From: Atherinomorus stipes
Taxonomy: Eukaryota; Chordata; Actinopteri; Atheriniformes; Atherinidae
Assembly: GCA_023101725.1 (NCBI GenBank)
Contig: JALJCO010000083.1
Coordinates: 538,501-602,500, forward strand
Length of the DNA stretch: 64,000 nt
Direction: 5' to 3'
Positions 24,994 through 36,290 of the stretch are shown here, piece by piece. The notes below the pieces were generated by a model. The model searched no databases. It was not told the origin of the DNA and saw only the letters and a list, made by a program, of their open reading frames with translations. Every line of letters begins with the position of its first letter. The stretch's first letter is position 1. A program made the translations under genes and the position numbers.

Positions 24994-25484
24994 TTAAAGA
25001 CCCACAACGTAATGTGGCAAGGTACGCAACTGAGGGCCCAGGTGGGCTTTGAACCCCAGACTCCCGGGTGAAAGTCATGCACGCTGACCATTCAGCCAAA
25101 GGGACATCCCTGTGGCCAAGTAGCCAGCGCACATGATCAGTTGGAGGCATAGTGACAGGACTGTCAACTGCCACAGTAACTTTTAGGCCTTAAAAATATG
25201 CTTTTTTGACTTTTTCGATGGCACACCGTGTCACTTACTAGCAAACTGATATTAACCAGATATGAACAAAGCAGGTGTTTTGAACGTGCATCATGTCGGA
25301 TTTGGTAAAGAAACGCAAGGAAACATTACTGGAGAAAGAGGAAAAGAAAGAGAGGATGGTGCAGATAAAACTGTCTTTTACTGACTGGAGTGAATCACAG
25401 TACAGGTACGATGCAACATGGATGCTAGTTGATAGGTGGTGCGTCACTGAGAAAACTGCTAATAGTTGTATTGTGGTCCTTTAA
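24994..25484 (-). mobile_element. TTAA-target element carrying a tRNA-like insertion
   Basis: TTAA occurs at both edges (24994-24997, 25481-25484), followed inward by AAAGACCCACAAC and, from the other side, by AAAGGACCACAATACAAC. The interior aligns, inverted, with the complete copy at 59630-60100; both share blocks encoding the AAGAAACGCAAGGAAACATT text. This is a piggyBac-like non-autonomous element. The copy is longer than expected from the alignment because of an insert at 25009-25177. Confidence 0.75.
25009..25177 (-). repeat. tRNA-like (SINE-type) insertion in the TTAA element
   Basis: On the minus strand a tRNA-like segment runs from about 25105 to 25034. It has an A-box-like 'tggctgaatggt' (plus positions 25088-25099), a D stem GCTG/CAGC that pairs perfectly, and a B-box-like 'ggttcaaagcc' (25045-25055). 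The anticodon and T stems pair only partly, so it is not a functional tRNA gene. The sister element at 59630-60100 lacks this segment, showing it is a secondary insertion. It may be a fragment of a tRNA-derived SINE; the tail expected of a SINE is not clear. Confidence 0.5.
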
Positions 25485-26640
25485 ACTTTCACACCTCATC
25501 AATATACTTTGTGGTAAATATTCTTAATTATCAGAACACAATTTTTATTTGGTTTATGTTTTCTTTGAAAATGTTTTTATCATGTGGCTCCATGTCCCCA
25601 TGCTTTGACAGTGAGATTACTATTTTGGATTTTTAACTCACCAAAAATATTTGAGGTGCAAACTGAGCTGACTAAAATTAACTTTTATGAAAAACAATTT
25701 TACTCCAAACATTTTCTACATAGGAACATTTCAGTTATGCAAATAACTCACTCTCTATAGTAATAAAGGCCAATGAAAGATTATAAATACTGTGTATATA
25801 TATATTAAATGGACCTACTTTATACGATTTTCCCTTTAAACATGCAAAAAGGTTTGTGACATACAATTGACTTTAACTTCATTATCTTTTTTTGAGAAAA
25901 AAAATAAAAAGATTAACAAATGAAAAAGAATAATTCCCTAGTCTTTATGGGACTATAACACCTTGAAGCATTTGTCTGAGCAGAAAATAACATGCTAAAC
26001 TAAGATTATCTTAAATGTTATCCTTCCGTGCTGATCCTGCTGCAAGCCCAATTTTCTATTTGGGGTTCTTGATTTAAAACTTAGATCAACACATGTGGAT
26101 TAAAATATAATTTACAGTTTTAAATATTATCATGTCCTCATGCCACAAATTAACATTCTGTTGGACTCACAAACCAATCAAGATGTAGATGTTTGTGGCC
26201 AAAGGTCACAGTTACCAAAAATAATTCCAATATATTCCAATCAAATGTCAGAGAAATGTCTAATCAAAACGCAGAAGAGATGACATTTTGCATGCAACAA
26301 ATCGAAGGTCAGCTTTATTGTGATGTATTTGAGACTTTTGGCCATCACATGTAGAACTTAAAAAAAACTGAGATTAAGTAAAAAAAAGCAAAAAAAAAAA
26401 AAAAAAGCAACATGACCAGTTGGTTAAGACAAAGCAGCCAAAGAAGCTTCTTGTAGTTTTCTTTCTTGAAATGACTGATTGGTGAATTAATAACCATTTC
26501 ATTCCTTCTTTTATTTCAAACTCATTATATTCTCAGTTATTTACTGCTATGCTTATCAACATCCACATGAGCCTTGCAATGGCTTTGTAAAAGACTTTGG
26601 GTGGCCTTTTTTAGGACTTTCATCAGATCTCCACCATTAA
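25485..26640. other. Gene-free AT-rich stretch
   Basis: No gene is seen. The interval holds AT-rich sequence and an interrupted A run near 26386-26406. Confidence 0.5.
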
Positions 26641-27500
26641 TATCCCAGGTAGTCTAGTGGCCAGGCGATCAGCCCGGGCACCAGCTGGATGAGATCCGAC
26701 AGCGTATTTAGCGAGAACACCCTATAACAGGGCTCACTAACTCTGGTCCTTGAGGGCTACCCACCAGCAGGTTGAAGGGGCCCAAACCGCCCCCACTACC
26801 CCTTCACTATTGAGTGTCACTCCCAATGAAGTCACACTCGCAGCTGTGGAGGGCGCTTTGATTGAAGTTGGAGGGTAAAAATGAGAACGAGATGCCCTTT
26901 TCCTTCCACTGGAAACAGAAAGCAGTCATCGCCATGACAACACAAAGATACTGTGTTAAAAAAATCTGTGTGCAAATAACTCACACTTATGGACGATATT
27001 TAGATTAGTTGTAGATCTGCGTATATCCATACAATGGCAGTGATGGGGGCAGACTGAATTGGCCTCTATAAGGCATTAACTGCAGCACAACTCCTTCGTT
27101 TCACCAATACTTGAAGATGAAAAAGCGAGTACTATTGTTCTGAGTTCAGACATGGCGTGCTGTAATTATTGGGGGCGTTCTCCACAAGTCTACTGGCAGC
27201 ACGCCCGCAATACCATGGTCAACTGAGTTTTTAAAAAGAACAGCAATCACTAGCTCAACTTCCTCCATTGTTGTTCAGTGAGAGCGTGTTCAAACTCGCC
27301 CACACTGAAAACCAGAGCTGAAGATGGCCTCAATTGTAATATGAACAATCAAAACTGGTTGGGGCAGTTCTGCTGGGTGGTGTCTTCCTGGATGAATTTA
27401 CATAAGAAAGACCGTGTTAATTAGGCGTGACAGACTGTGGAGGACTACAGCAAAACACCAATGGCAGAAAATGGAGGGTCTAGTGTAATAATTTTAATTC
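26641..27500. repeat. Cluster of decayed repeats
   Basis: 26724-26760 resembles the 'gctctggtcctcaagggc' hAT-like end. 26960-27230 is a diverged copy of the long-inverted-repeat element at 20930 (shared 'gatatttagattagt' and 'tctataaggcattaactgc' landmarks). The rest is unassigned but more GC-rich than its surroundings. No gene is seen. Confidence 0.5.
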
Positions 27501-27585
27501 ATTTTTATTAGCTGATGAAAATTTTTACTTTCAAATATAAAGAAATAATGCTGATAAAAAATATTGATATGAATGAAAAAAAAAA

Positions 27586-27651
27586 TTTGGGGGGGAAGTT
27601 TGTTAGGGGGCCGGCCGGGGGGTTTGGAACCCTAGGGGGGTAAAGGGGGGG
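27586..27651. other. Probable assembly or base-calling artefact
   Basis: Directly after a run of ten A, the sequence becomes a patchwork of G runs of four to seven and short C runs for about 65 bases, then abruptly returns to normal AT-rich DNA. The same pattern follows the poly-A tract at 55985-56027. Such homopolymer-inflated text is unlike any neighbouring repeat. Confidence 0.6.
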
Positions 27652-27747
27652 CATTACTCTTATATTTACATAACTGAGAAACACTTAATAAAAAGAATTA
27701 TCAAAATAAAAAAAATAAAACAAAAAGGTATCCGAGAAGACGCAATA

Positions 27748-28520
27748 ATGAGGGATGTCCCGATCCGATCACGTGATTAGTGAATTAGTGAAGAAATCAT
27801 AGGCTAATAGCTAGCATTGAGCTGAGAGACGTGTTTCACTCACTGGTGCTGTTGTCTGTCCATGCGCGTTTTTATAGTTTTTATAGGTTTCAGAGGTAAT
27901 CCCCGAGAAAAAAACACTTAACTGCCTGAGATTCATGAAGTTGTCAGGAGTGAAGTTCACACACAAAGTTAAGGTTTTTTTTGTGCTCCTGAAGTTATAA
28001 TCCAACCACTTCTGGCAAGTCGATTCGTCCAGTACAACAAATAAGCTCCCACGCTGAACGCAACCACATTTTTCCCAACTTGCTGTCCTTTAGAGTTATA
28101 AAAAAAAAAAAAAAAATTCTCCTGAACTCTGGAGCAAACGTCTGATAGCTGATGGCTGTTTGTCTCTGAGGAAATCTTCCTGCAGGCTGTTAGTTTCTTC
28201 CTCAGAGAATGTGTATAGGTTAGGATTCTCTGAGTTTCCGTTGAACAAAGAGGGCGTCTTGCTACGATGCTGCGCATGCGTGTTTGTCGCTTCGTGATTG
28301 GTGCCACCTCGTTGCGTATACCGGTGAAAGTCAGTTATGTTAAGGAAGCTACAGCTTGGCCTGGATATTCATATATATGACTCAAATATTCACAAATGAA
28401 GAAAAAAAACGACTTAAATGAAGTTTTTTTTTATTATTATAAGGAAATAACACAGTAACATGCTGAAAAGCTCTTAAAAGTCCATTTTTCATGATAGGGC
28501 CCCTTTAAATTTGAATGGGT
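27748..28520. mobile_element. Composite of short DNA elements
   Basis: It opens with 'agggatgtcccgatccgatc', a familiar teleost hAT-like end. A different element's right end, 'catgatagggcccctttaa' (28491-28509), lies near the far side, followed by 'tgtccgatcttttgactggt' (28526-28545), which may be the right end of the first. The layout suggests one element inserted in another. The CpG-rich patch at 28250-28325 belongs to it. No transposase is seen. Confidence 0.5.
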
Positions 28521-31500
28521 AGCTGTGTCCGATCTTTTGACTGGTACTAGTTTGAAAACTGACAAGATCGACTGCACAACAGTTTTTTCATATGAGGCCA
28601 GAAGTTCTTTAAGTTTACCAATGAAGCAACCAGAAGAGATATTTACAGATCCTCATCTTCTCTCTTTAAACCTAATTTAATTATTTAGCTTTACTCCCAC
28701 AGACAGATTCTAAAGGCCACACTCATCTGAAGCAAAATCTGTGACAGATTTTATTTCAAATAATTCCCATTTCCCTGTTCGTAGCTTGTCTTTTTGTCGC
28801 CACTCTGTCAGAGGACAATAAGAAAAGTCCTAAATGTTTATCCTGGCATTCTGCTGGGACAAGATTGGTTGGACTAGAGATGAGCTTTCTGCATCTGAAC
28901 ACAAACTATAAATGAGCCCCCATAAAAATAAGTACTGCTGCTACAATGTGTCACAAACCAGGGTATATTATGTGGGATACTAAAAGAGATGACTGGGTAA
29001 AACCTGCTGTACTGTATGGATTTATTTTATTGAATTTATATCAATCACACAGGAGAACATTTTGTGAGTTGGTAGATTTATTGAAGGATTTCCCTCTTTC
29101 TGGGTTTTGAAAGTATCTAAATTGAACAGAAAATCCCCAGTAGTCCTTTACGCTGCTTTATCATTTCTTCAGTCCTGCATCCACAGTGTGTCTCTGCCTC
29201 CAATTCCAAACCAAATAAAGACGTTTTCCCTGTGGATGAAGTGGTCACTGATCAGTAAATAAATGAGCCATCGGGAAGATGCCGGATTTCTCCTTTCCCC
29301 GGGGTGCCATATTGACAGACTGATTTGGGCACCAAATGTCATCTGGTCGGTTAATTCATCACTTGGTCTGAATGAAACTGACCAAATTGCTCAGTAATTG
29401 CTCATATGGATGAGACAGCATGTGTGAGACGCTCAACCTTGGCCTCAGATGATGAAACCACTGAGATTACTCTTTTTGAGGAAGAAAAAAAAATGGTAGC
29501 CTTCCTTGACCTGAAAAGGGGAATCTTGTTGAAGTGAAGGGTTGAACCTGTTGACACCAACAAATTACCAATGATTTAATCACAAGGTTTCCCACAAGGG
29601 AGGATGAATCTGCCGTTACCATCAGATGCTGTTTGCTTTATGTCATGTTGGGACATCTGCTGGATAGATTTGTGTGAAACTTGCTCCTATTTTTGTTCCC
29701 CAGAGGGCGTTATGCAATTAGTGTTAAAAAACCAAACTACAAACCCATCTTACTTTTGTTTGGCACACACTGTAGCCTGATTCAGTCTGTATTGAACAAC
29801 TCTGGTTTTTCCTCTGACAAGAGGGAAAAAAATGCACAAGCAATTGATTGCACTCTTAAAAATCCAATATTTCTTTGAACAACAGATCTTCTAATTTACT
29901 AGTGGAAAATGTAAGTTGTGCATATGCGAACAGCTTAGACTCGTCAATGAAGAAAGCATAGATGATTTAAAATGTGGAAGGGAATCCATACTGCACACGG
30001 GGGAAATGCTAACAGCTGACTGAACTGGGGTTTTCTTACAAGGAGGTGACAGTAAACCAACATATCCCCCTTTTATCTTCTGTTTTTCATGGTTGTATCT
30101 GTTTTTACATCAGAGGCAGGAGTGGTGGATGTTTACCTGCTATAGATTGGAGTGTGGCATCAGCTGTTTAAATGGTGAGTAGACTCCACTGATGAGGAGG
30201 ACCACTGATATAGCAGGAGGTTGGCAGACACACTCAAACATGATTGACTATGTTTTCAGTATGCGAAGCAAAACAAAGCAAATCAACCTGATTTTAAATG
30301 TAGAAATGGTCAGTCAGTGGATTTAAATCAATCCAGGAGTCTGTATACCAGTAAGCAAAACATCAAGGATAAGATCTCCATTCAAACATGAACATATATT
30401 CATGTTTCCATCCCAAAGAGAAGAGATGAGATGAGGTTTTACGATTACTGTAAAATAAAGTTAGTGATCGAGGCCTACATTGCATCTTTAGGATAGACTG
30501 AGCCATTAATCTCTCTGCTCCCACACAGCAGACAAGCATGGGTTTCTGAGCAACGTTACAGATAGGATGCGCACCCAAGAAAACACAGGAAAAGCATTAT
30601 TGATCTATGAGAAGACGTGTTTACATGCAAGACTCGACTTTTAATGCAGATGAGGTCAAGATATGATGTGAAAGTGTCGAGGAAATATAATGTTTGACTA
30701 TTTGTCCGGATTCAAAAATCAAAACGTTGATGCATGTAAACAGTTGAAAATGGTGATAACAGGACAGTAGGAGTGACTGTCTTCAGAAAACCCTCTCAGA
30801 TAGCTTCTGCAGGTTTAGACTACATGATTTATTCAGTCTTTCACCATGGTCACCATGTTGGATTAAACCACCGTGGTGGCAGGAATTATTCCTGTGTTGT
30901 TGTTGGGAGGCTGGTACTGCCAGTCATTTATCAGTCCACTGCTGCATCACAACACCGCAACCTGTAAACACTGTAGCTGTGTGTGACAGCCGTCCTCTAC
31001 TCAGACACGGAAAATAAAAACAAGAAAAAACGTATGGTGGAGCCGTTTGCAAACATTCACACTACATAACAACGCATCCCAGAGATTTAATACGAAGTAC
31101 GGGGGTCGTAAATCAGATGGAATCTGAGTTTATACCATTAGCCTTGTTAGCATTTAGCTAGTCTGTCTACTGTCTATCAGGATTTCACACACACTAAAGC
31201 AAAACGCTCCACAAGCAGCAAAACTCACCGACAGCAATGCAGGTGAGTTCCTAGCTGGAATCGCCTCCTTTCCAAACATAGTGTTGATGTGGTCTTTGCC
31301 TGGTTTAATCCCAAACTAGTGAAAGTTGCTCCTGTATGGAGGTGGTGAAGATGACACGGAGCAGAACCTGCTGCAGACAGCAGACTGTTGGGGCCTATTT
31401 TGGTTTTAACAAAGAGTCTAAACGAAAGTTTAGGCCGCTTTCTAACTCAAGTTTTCAGGCAAATTTCAAATGAGGTCCAACACTAATCAGTATCCATGTT

Positions 31501-32929
31501 TTAACAAGAAAAATGCTGTTTCCGGATGATGACCCCCTTGCCAAGTTAGTATAACGGTAATAGAAACACAAACCAGCAACGCTTAGTCAGTTTTTTTTTT
31601 TTTTTTTGTCACCAAGATACAGATTTATCCAACATAGTTTAAAACACAACGACTTCTGCTTGTTTTGTCAGGTTACTTTACATTTTTATGAATGATATGA
31701 GTGCGTGTTTGGCTGAAGACTGCAGTACAAACAGGCTTTTTGCCCATTGGTTGCACGCGCAACTGCCAATGTTTGTAAACGGAAAACCGATCTATAGATC
31801 AAACAGGTGACCAAGCTCTGCACAATTACACAAATGATGATGTAAGTAGCTCATAAGTAGGACTATCCTTGATTTAAGAGGGTAATCAAAGCTTTTTATT
31901 ATTATTATTATTGTTATTATTATTAGAAGTCAAGGTAAGAAAATGTGGAGTATGTTGAGCCATGTCTGTAAACAATAAGGAAATAATTCTAAACCAGGTG
32001 TTAATTTATAATTAGTCAAAAAGTCCATTATTTCATGAATTGATAATTTGCAGTTTACATTATCAAATTTAATACATGCTATACATTAAAATAATTTTTC
32101 TATTCTAATCATATCAGATATTTGTTTCTACATAATTATATATTCGTTTAGAAAAGTGCAACTCTTCTTGGTGTCTCAGATGTGTGAATCTTTTGTTGTA
32201 TGTCATCTTTTTAGATAAAATGTAGCATTTTCTTTCTCTCTGATGCCAGTTCATAGTAGAGTCATCAAACCGAGAAACATTTTTTGTTCTCTGCAGTGAT
32301 TCACAGCGTATGAAGGTCAGGATATGAAAAGACAGCACAAGCTGACCCACATTAATTAGAAGCTGCACTCTTTGACAAATGCATAATAATAATTGCATAA
32401 TCTCACTATTGTCCATGCAGCCTAGTAATCAGGACGTAGCTCTGATCATCAGTCACTTCAAGCTAATTTGGCTAATTTCATGGAGCTTCATGAAAGGTCA
32501 CATGACATGGAACATGATCAGTGTTTTTTTTCCATTCTTTAAGCATGTTGTTAAATTTCTTTTTGATATCCATAAGGCCAGCATGTTAGCAGGTCATTGA
32601 TGCAGATATTCCGCTGAAGATGAGCGATGACTAGAGACATAGTGACAAACTCAACTCATCCCCTTCAACTCTGATGGATGGCAAGACAGGAATGTAGGAC
32701 CAGGGCCATGCATCTTCACCACAACACTGTCAGAGCGGCATTAAGGCATAGAGGACAATAACTGTCAAGTGGTGAAGCTGCAAAATTCTTTACAGTATTC
32801 TTCAAACAAGCAGTGGGAATCAGATGTAAATGGCAAAAACAAGAGATACTTGTAGAATAACCAAATAAGTTTGTAAAAATAAAAGGACAATTTTCCACAG
32901 TAATTGTAAACAAGTAACATGTCATACTA
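28521..32929. other. Long gene-free stretch
   Basis: No gene is recognised. 30990-31800 is richer in CpG and in 'gttagcatttagc' type motifs common in fish repeats, and may be a decayed element. 31591-31607 is a T run; 31888-31925 is an ATT-type simple repeat. 29270-29430 is an unrepeated patch with intact-looking complexity. Confidence 0.45.
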
Positions 32930-33340
32930 ATATACTGAAATATTACTGGCCTATATTGGCATTAAAATGTGATATCAGAAAAAATCAATGTCAGTTTTTT
33001 TGGAATGATAATTTTGCTACCAAAATCTTGCAAGATCTTGTTCCATTAGCATCAATCCTGCACGTAGAAAAGTCCCTGTTATTCTGAAAGAACTTAATTT
33101 CCCAGCATTCCTTTCAAAGTCATGTGACTACAGTGCAGCTGCTGCTGCTACAGACCGACTTGCTTCAAAGCTGCACATATGTCTGGTTTTAAGTTGCTGG
33201 TTAAGTTTACAAGTCGTCAAACATTATAATTTGCCACATGCTGGCTAATACCTGCTAATAATCGGATATAAAAACCTTTAAATCTGAAAATTATGTTATA
33301 TTCATTCCTTGTGCAAAATTGGAAAAATACTTCTGCTACA
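32930..33340 (+). mobile_element. hAT-like repeat, family A, longest copy
   Basis: It contains the family blocks 'tattggcattaaaatgtgat', 'gtagaaaagtccctgttatt' and a GCTGCTGCTGCTACAGACC run, shared with 24616 and (inverted) 14741. Its right part, 'cattccttgtgcaaaattgg', is shared with the separate element at 52655-53062, so these families are related. Non-coding. Confidence 0.6.
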
Positions 33341-34204
33341 GAACCTACTGTATAATTGTTGGAGACATAATGTTACACTGTGGGCACGGTCCTATGTTGT
33401 TCCCATGCCCGCGGATTAAAATAAAAAAGACAAGCAAACAACAAAAAAAGAGAGATCATTGGGCCTCATGCAAGAAGCATTCATATGAACAAATTATTTC
33501 TTCAATAGTTCGTTCCAGTTGTTTACGAGAAAATGTTGCATTCACCAATTTTCTTATATTTCTAATCTTCTGTCAGGCATGAAAAAATTCCATGACTGCT
33601 CCAGACTTGACGAAGGAGTATTGTGCAATTAGTCTGCTGTTATGCAAACCTAGTTTTTCACTGGTTTCACTGTATTAATCGTTACTTAGAAGCAATTGTG
33701 TATTTTAAAATCCAGTGTAAATGAGACAGCATCAATATGTATTACTCTGCAAGTATAAATTAAATTTTTATGGGCAGACTGAGCAACAGGAATATCGGCC
33801 ACTTCACTTACAGCCAGCATGTCGGTGAGGGGACGATGGTTTAATTTGTTGCCATTTTGTCAAAAGAAAGTGCAGTCAGTGAGCTCTAAGTGAGATCAAG
33901 CTACTATAAAAATGAAAAAACACGTCGGGATAGAACAGAAAGAGGATAGAAAATTCAGAAAGGAGGTTCAGCAACAGTGACAGCTGCAACTCTTAACAGT
34001 CAGACATGCGGTCAGTTCACTTCATGGCGCCAGTTTTGGCTTCGTTATTACACAAAATGTGGTTGTTTGGGTTTGAATTTTTCAAATTAGTTTCACTATT
34101 ATTTCATGCTTTTATGTGCGTTGTATGAAAAAGATGAAGGCGATGAAAGGATGACAGATGTGGTCTGGCTACACGTCAGCTATTTTTTTTATCAAGCTGG
34201 GACT
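33341..34204. other. Gene-free stretch with a possible element at 33455-33600
   Basis: 'ttgggcctcatgcaagaagc' (33459-33478) is a recurrent start of a fish short element, but no matching end was found. The rest shows nothing recognisable. Confidence 0.4.
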
Positions 34205-34212
34205 CTCAGTAC

Positions 34213-34214
<2 letters not shown>

Positions 34215-34257
<43 letters not shown>
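34215..34257. repeat. (TG)n microsatellite
   Basis: About 21 uninterrupted TG units. Confidence 0.95.
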
Positions 34258-34258
<1 letters not shown>

Positions 34259-34804
34259 TAAAAGGAGGTTTTGCAGAATGTTGCTCTGTGTTGGTTGATG
34301 GAAACTCACATCAAGCATTTACGTTTTGACACCATTATCAGATCAATTTTTTTTTTTTTTTTTCTTTCTGTAACAGTGCGACCAACAGGCGTCATGGTGT
34401 TTACAGCTCTTGTGTTTTATTCCCCACTGCTTGACTTTTACCTCCTTTAATTCTTCTGCCCAGATTTCAGTCAGCAGAACCTTCATCTCTGAACTGTAAA
34501 GTTTCTCTTCTCTGTCTTTTAAGCCATTTTTCTGAATGAACACCTTCTGATAAGTGTGGGTGTGGGAAGTTGTGTCCTTAGAATTATCAGGGCAGTAAAT
34601 ATGCAGAATAGCAATTCTTATGAACGCGCGCTCACGTACGCACAGGTGGAATGCGTCATGTTTACGGGGATCATTTACACAGTTATCTGAAGTTGAGAAC
34701 CTTTGTTGAATCTGACGTGGTGCACTCGTAGGACTCCTCAGTTGGAGAAAAAGTAAGAGAAAGTTACCGTCACCAAATGGCGTCTGTTATTCGGTTAACT
34801 ATAT

Positions 34805-34905
34805 GGTTGATATAAGGTCAGTATCCTCAAATATTGACATTTCGCTTTAGAGCCTATATCATCCAATTCCAATATCGGGCCAAAAATATCGTGCAATGAG
34901 TATCA
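34805..34905 (-). mobile_element. hAT-like end fragment
   Basis: The complement reads 'ttgcacgatatttttggccc' and then 'gatattggaattgg', resembling the left end of 52655-53062 and its 'ggatgcacaatattggaa' start. It is an isolated terminus. Confidence 0.5.
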
Positions 34906-35010
34906 TTCTAAAGACGGTCCTTTTCGGCCTCCAAAACAAACAATAAAGCCTAAAAGTTTTGCTGTCATCATTGTGGTTTCCGACTTTTCCCTCCTGTCTA
35001 TGGTATTCAG

Positions 35011-35429
35011 TATGGATGTAATGATATATCGATCTATATCGATGCATTGATATAGAATGAGGTATCGATGGTGAATCCACGATCCAAAAACCCAATATCG
35101 ACTGAAAACGATATCAAACCCCCTTCCATTGTGAAAATGGCTTAATTTTGAAGGTCTTCTGACACATTTTCACAACAAAGTAGTTTTATAGTTGTGCAGA
35201 GGGTTGATGTGACACAGGGAGATTGTACTGCAACGCTTACAGTTATGTAAAAAAACATAACCTTGTTTATTACTTATATTTTTTATACTATATCAGTTGT
35301 TGGACCCTAAATCAAATCTAATCAAAATCGTATTGTTACTGAATTTGAGATATCGGCAGACATTGAATCGACTATCCACTGTATCGATTTAATATGGTAT
35401 CGTGATTAAACCAGTGGTTTACACTCCTA
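35011..35429. mobile_element. hAT-like element with perfect 8-bp duplication
   Basis: Perfect GTATTCAG flanks (35003-35010, 35430-35437) bound a 419-bp element. Its ends 'tatggatgta' and the complement of 'tacactccta' are imperfect inverted repeats. Subterminal 'atatcgatctatatcgatgc' motifs are typical. A second copy lies at 54564-54951, sharing 'aacataaccttgt' type and 'gatcaaaccagtg' type blocks. Non-coding. The intact duplication suggests it is younger than most elements here. Confidence 0.85.
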
Positions 35430-35580
35430 GTATTCAGTCATTTCCTTAAAAGACAGAAGTTTTAATGTACAAAATCATGATGATGATAGCAGCTTAACAT
35501 TTCTGTGCCATTCACTTCATTCTGTCCCTCTTTGCTGTTTCTTTCACTAATTGATGCAATGCCATCGCTTGATTAGGCAG

Positions 35581-35691
35581 CTGATAGATGGATGCGGTCT
35601 GCAGCGGGATCTCTTCCTGACCACTGCACCGGACCACTCAGCCACTCAGCGCACAGATATCCACTCAGCAAGCCAACGTCCATATGCTGAG
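35581..35691 (+). CDS. Candidate internal coding exon, phase 0-0, product unknown
   Basis: The segment follows 'gattaggcag' and ends at GAG|GTAGGC, a usable donor. It is exactly 111 bp with no stop in the frame that starts at 35581 (LIDGCGLQRDLFLTTAPDHS and on, ending RPYAE). The pyrimidine tract lies about 35 bases upstream, ahead of a good branch-point-like 'cactaat', making the acceptor plausible but not strong. The patch is richer in GC than its flanks. No family was recognised. It could be a cassette exon of a plus-strand gene, or chance. Confidence 0.3.
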
Positions 35692-36290
35692 GTAGGCACC
35701 CCCATTACACATGTAACCGCCATTGTTAGTCATCAGCAGCCCCGGGAAACCAGCGATCATCCCTGGGCGAGTCCTTGAAAACATTTTGTAGCATGTTCAA
35801 TTTTTGGAGCTTGATTAGGAGGTGACTTGTCTCCTAGAATGATAATGCAGACATCCCACTGGTTTCTCATTTCCCACCGCTGGCCTCTCAGCAGCCAAAT
35901 CCGTTGATGGCCTCGATGTGGAAGGCTCATTATGTCTCTTAGTCACATCCTCATTGCTGCGTATTTTTTATGGAAACCTTTTCAAGTGCAATCCATTTGT
36001 CCTCCAGTGACGAGTTAACTGTGGCAATATTAAACAGAAGATTTTAGTTTTGATGGCAGCTTTAAAGAGTTTTCTACCTTAGTTATATTTTGATGAAGAG
36101 GCACTTGAAACACAAATCCTGCTTCATGATTTCAGTTTCAGGCTCAAACACTGATGACATTTAGTGTTGATTGTGTAGATCACTGACAATGTTCTACTTG
36201 TTTTTTGGATTATAATGGAGCTGTAATATTCAAAGGAACAACACATACTAGAAAATACATGGGTCAGGAATGAGAATATGAAACTTGTTT
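35692..36290. other. Gene-free stretch
   Basis: No recognisable feature. Confidence 0.5.

Noticed and set aside
31237..31260. Strong donor-like CAG|GTGAGT with an ATG just upstream
   Set aside because: It lies in a CpG-containing region that looks like a decayed repeat, with no acceptor or downstream exon; the motif alone is not enough.
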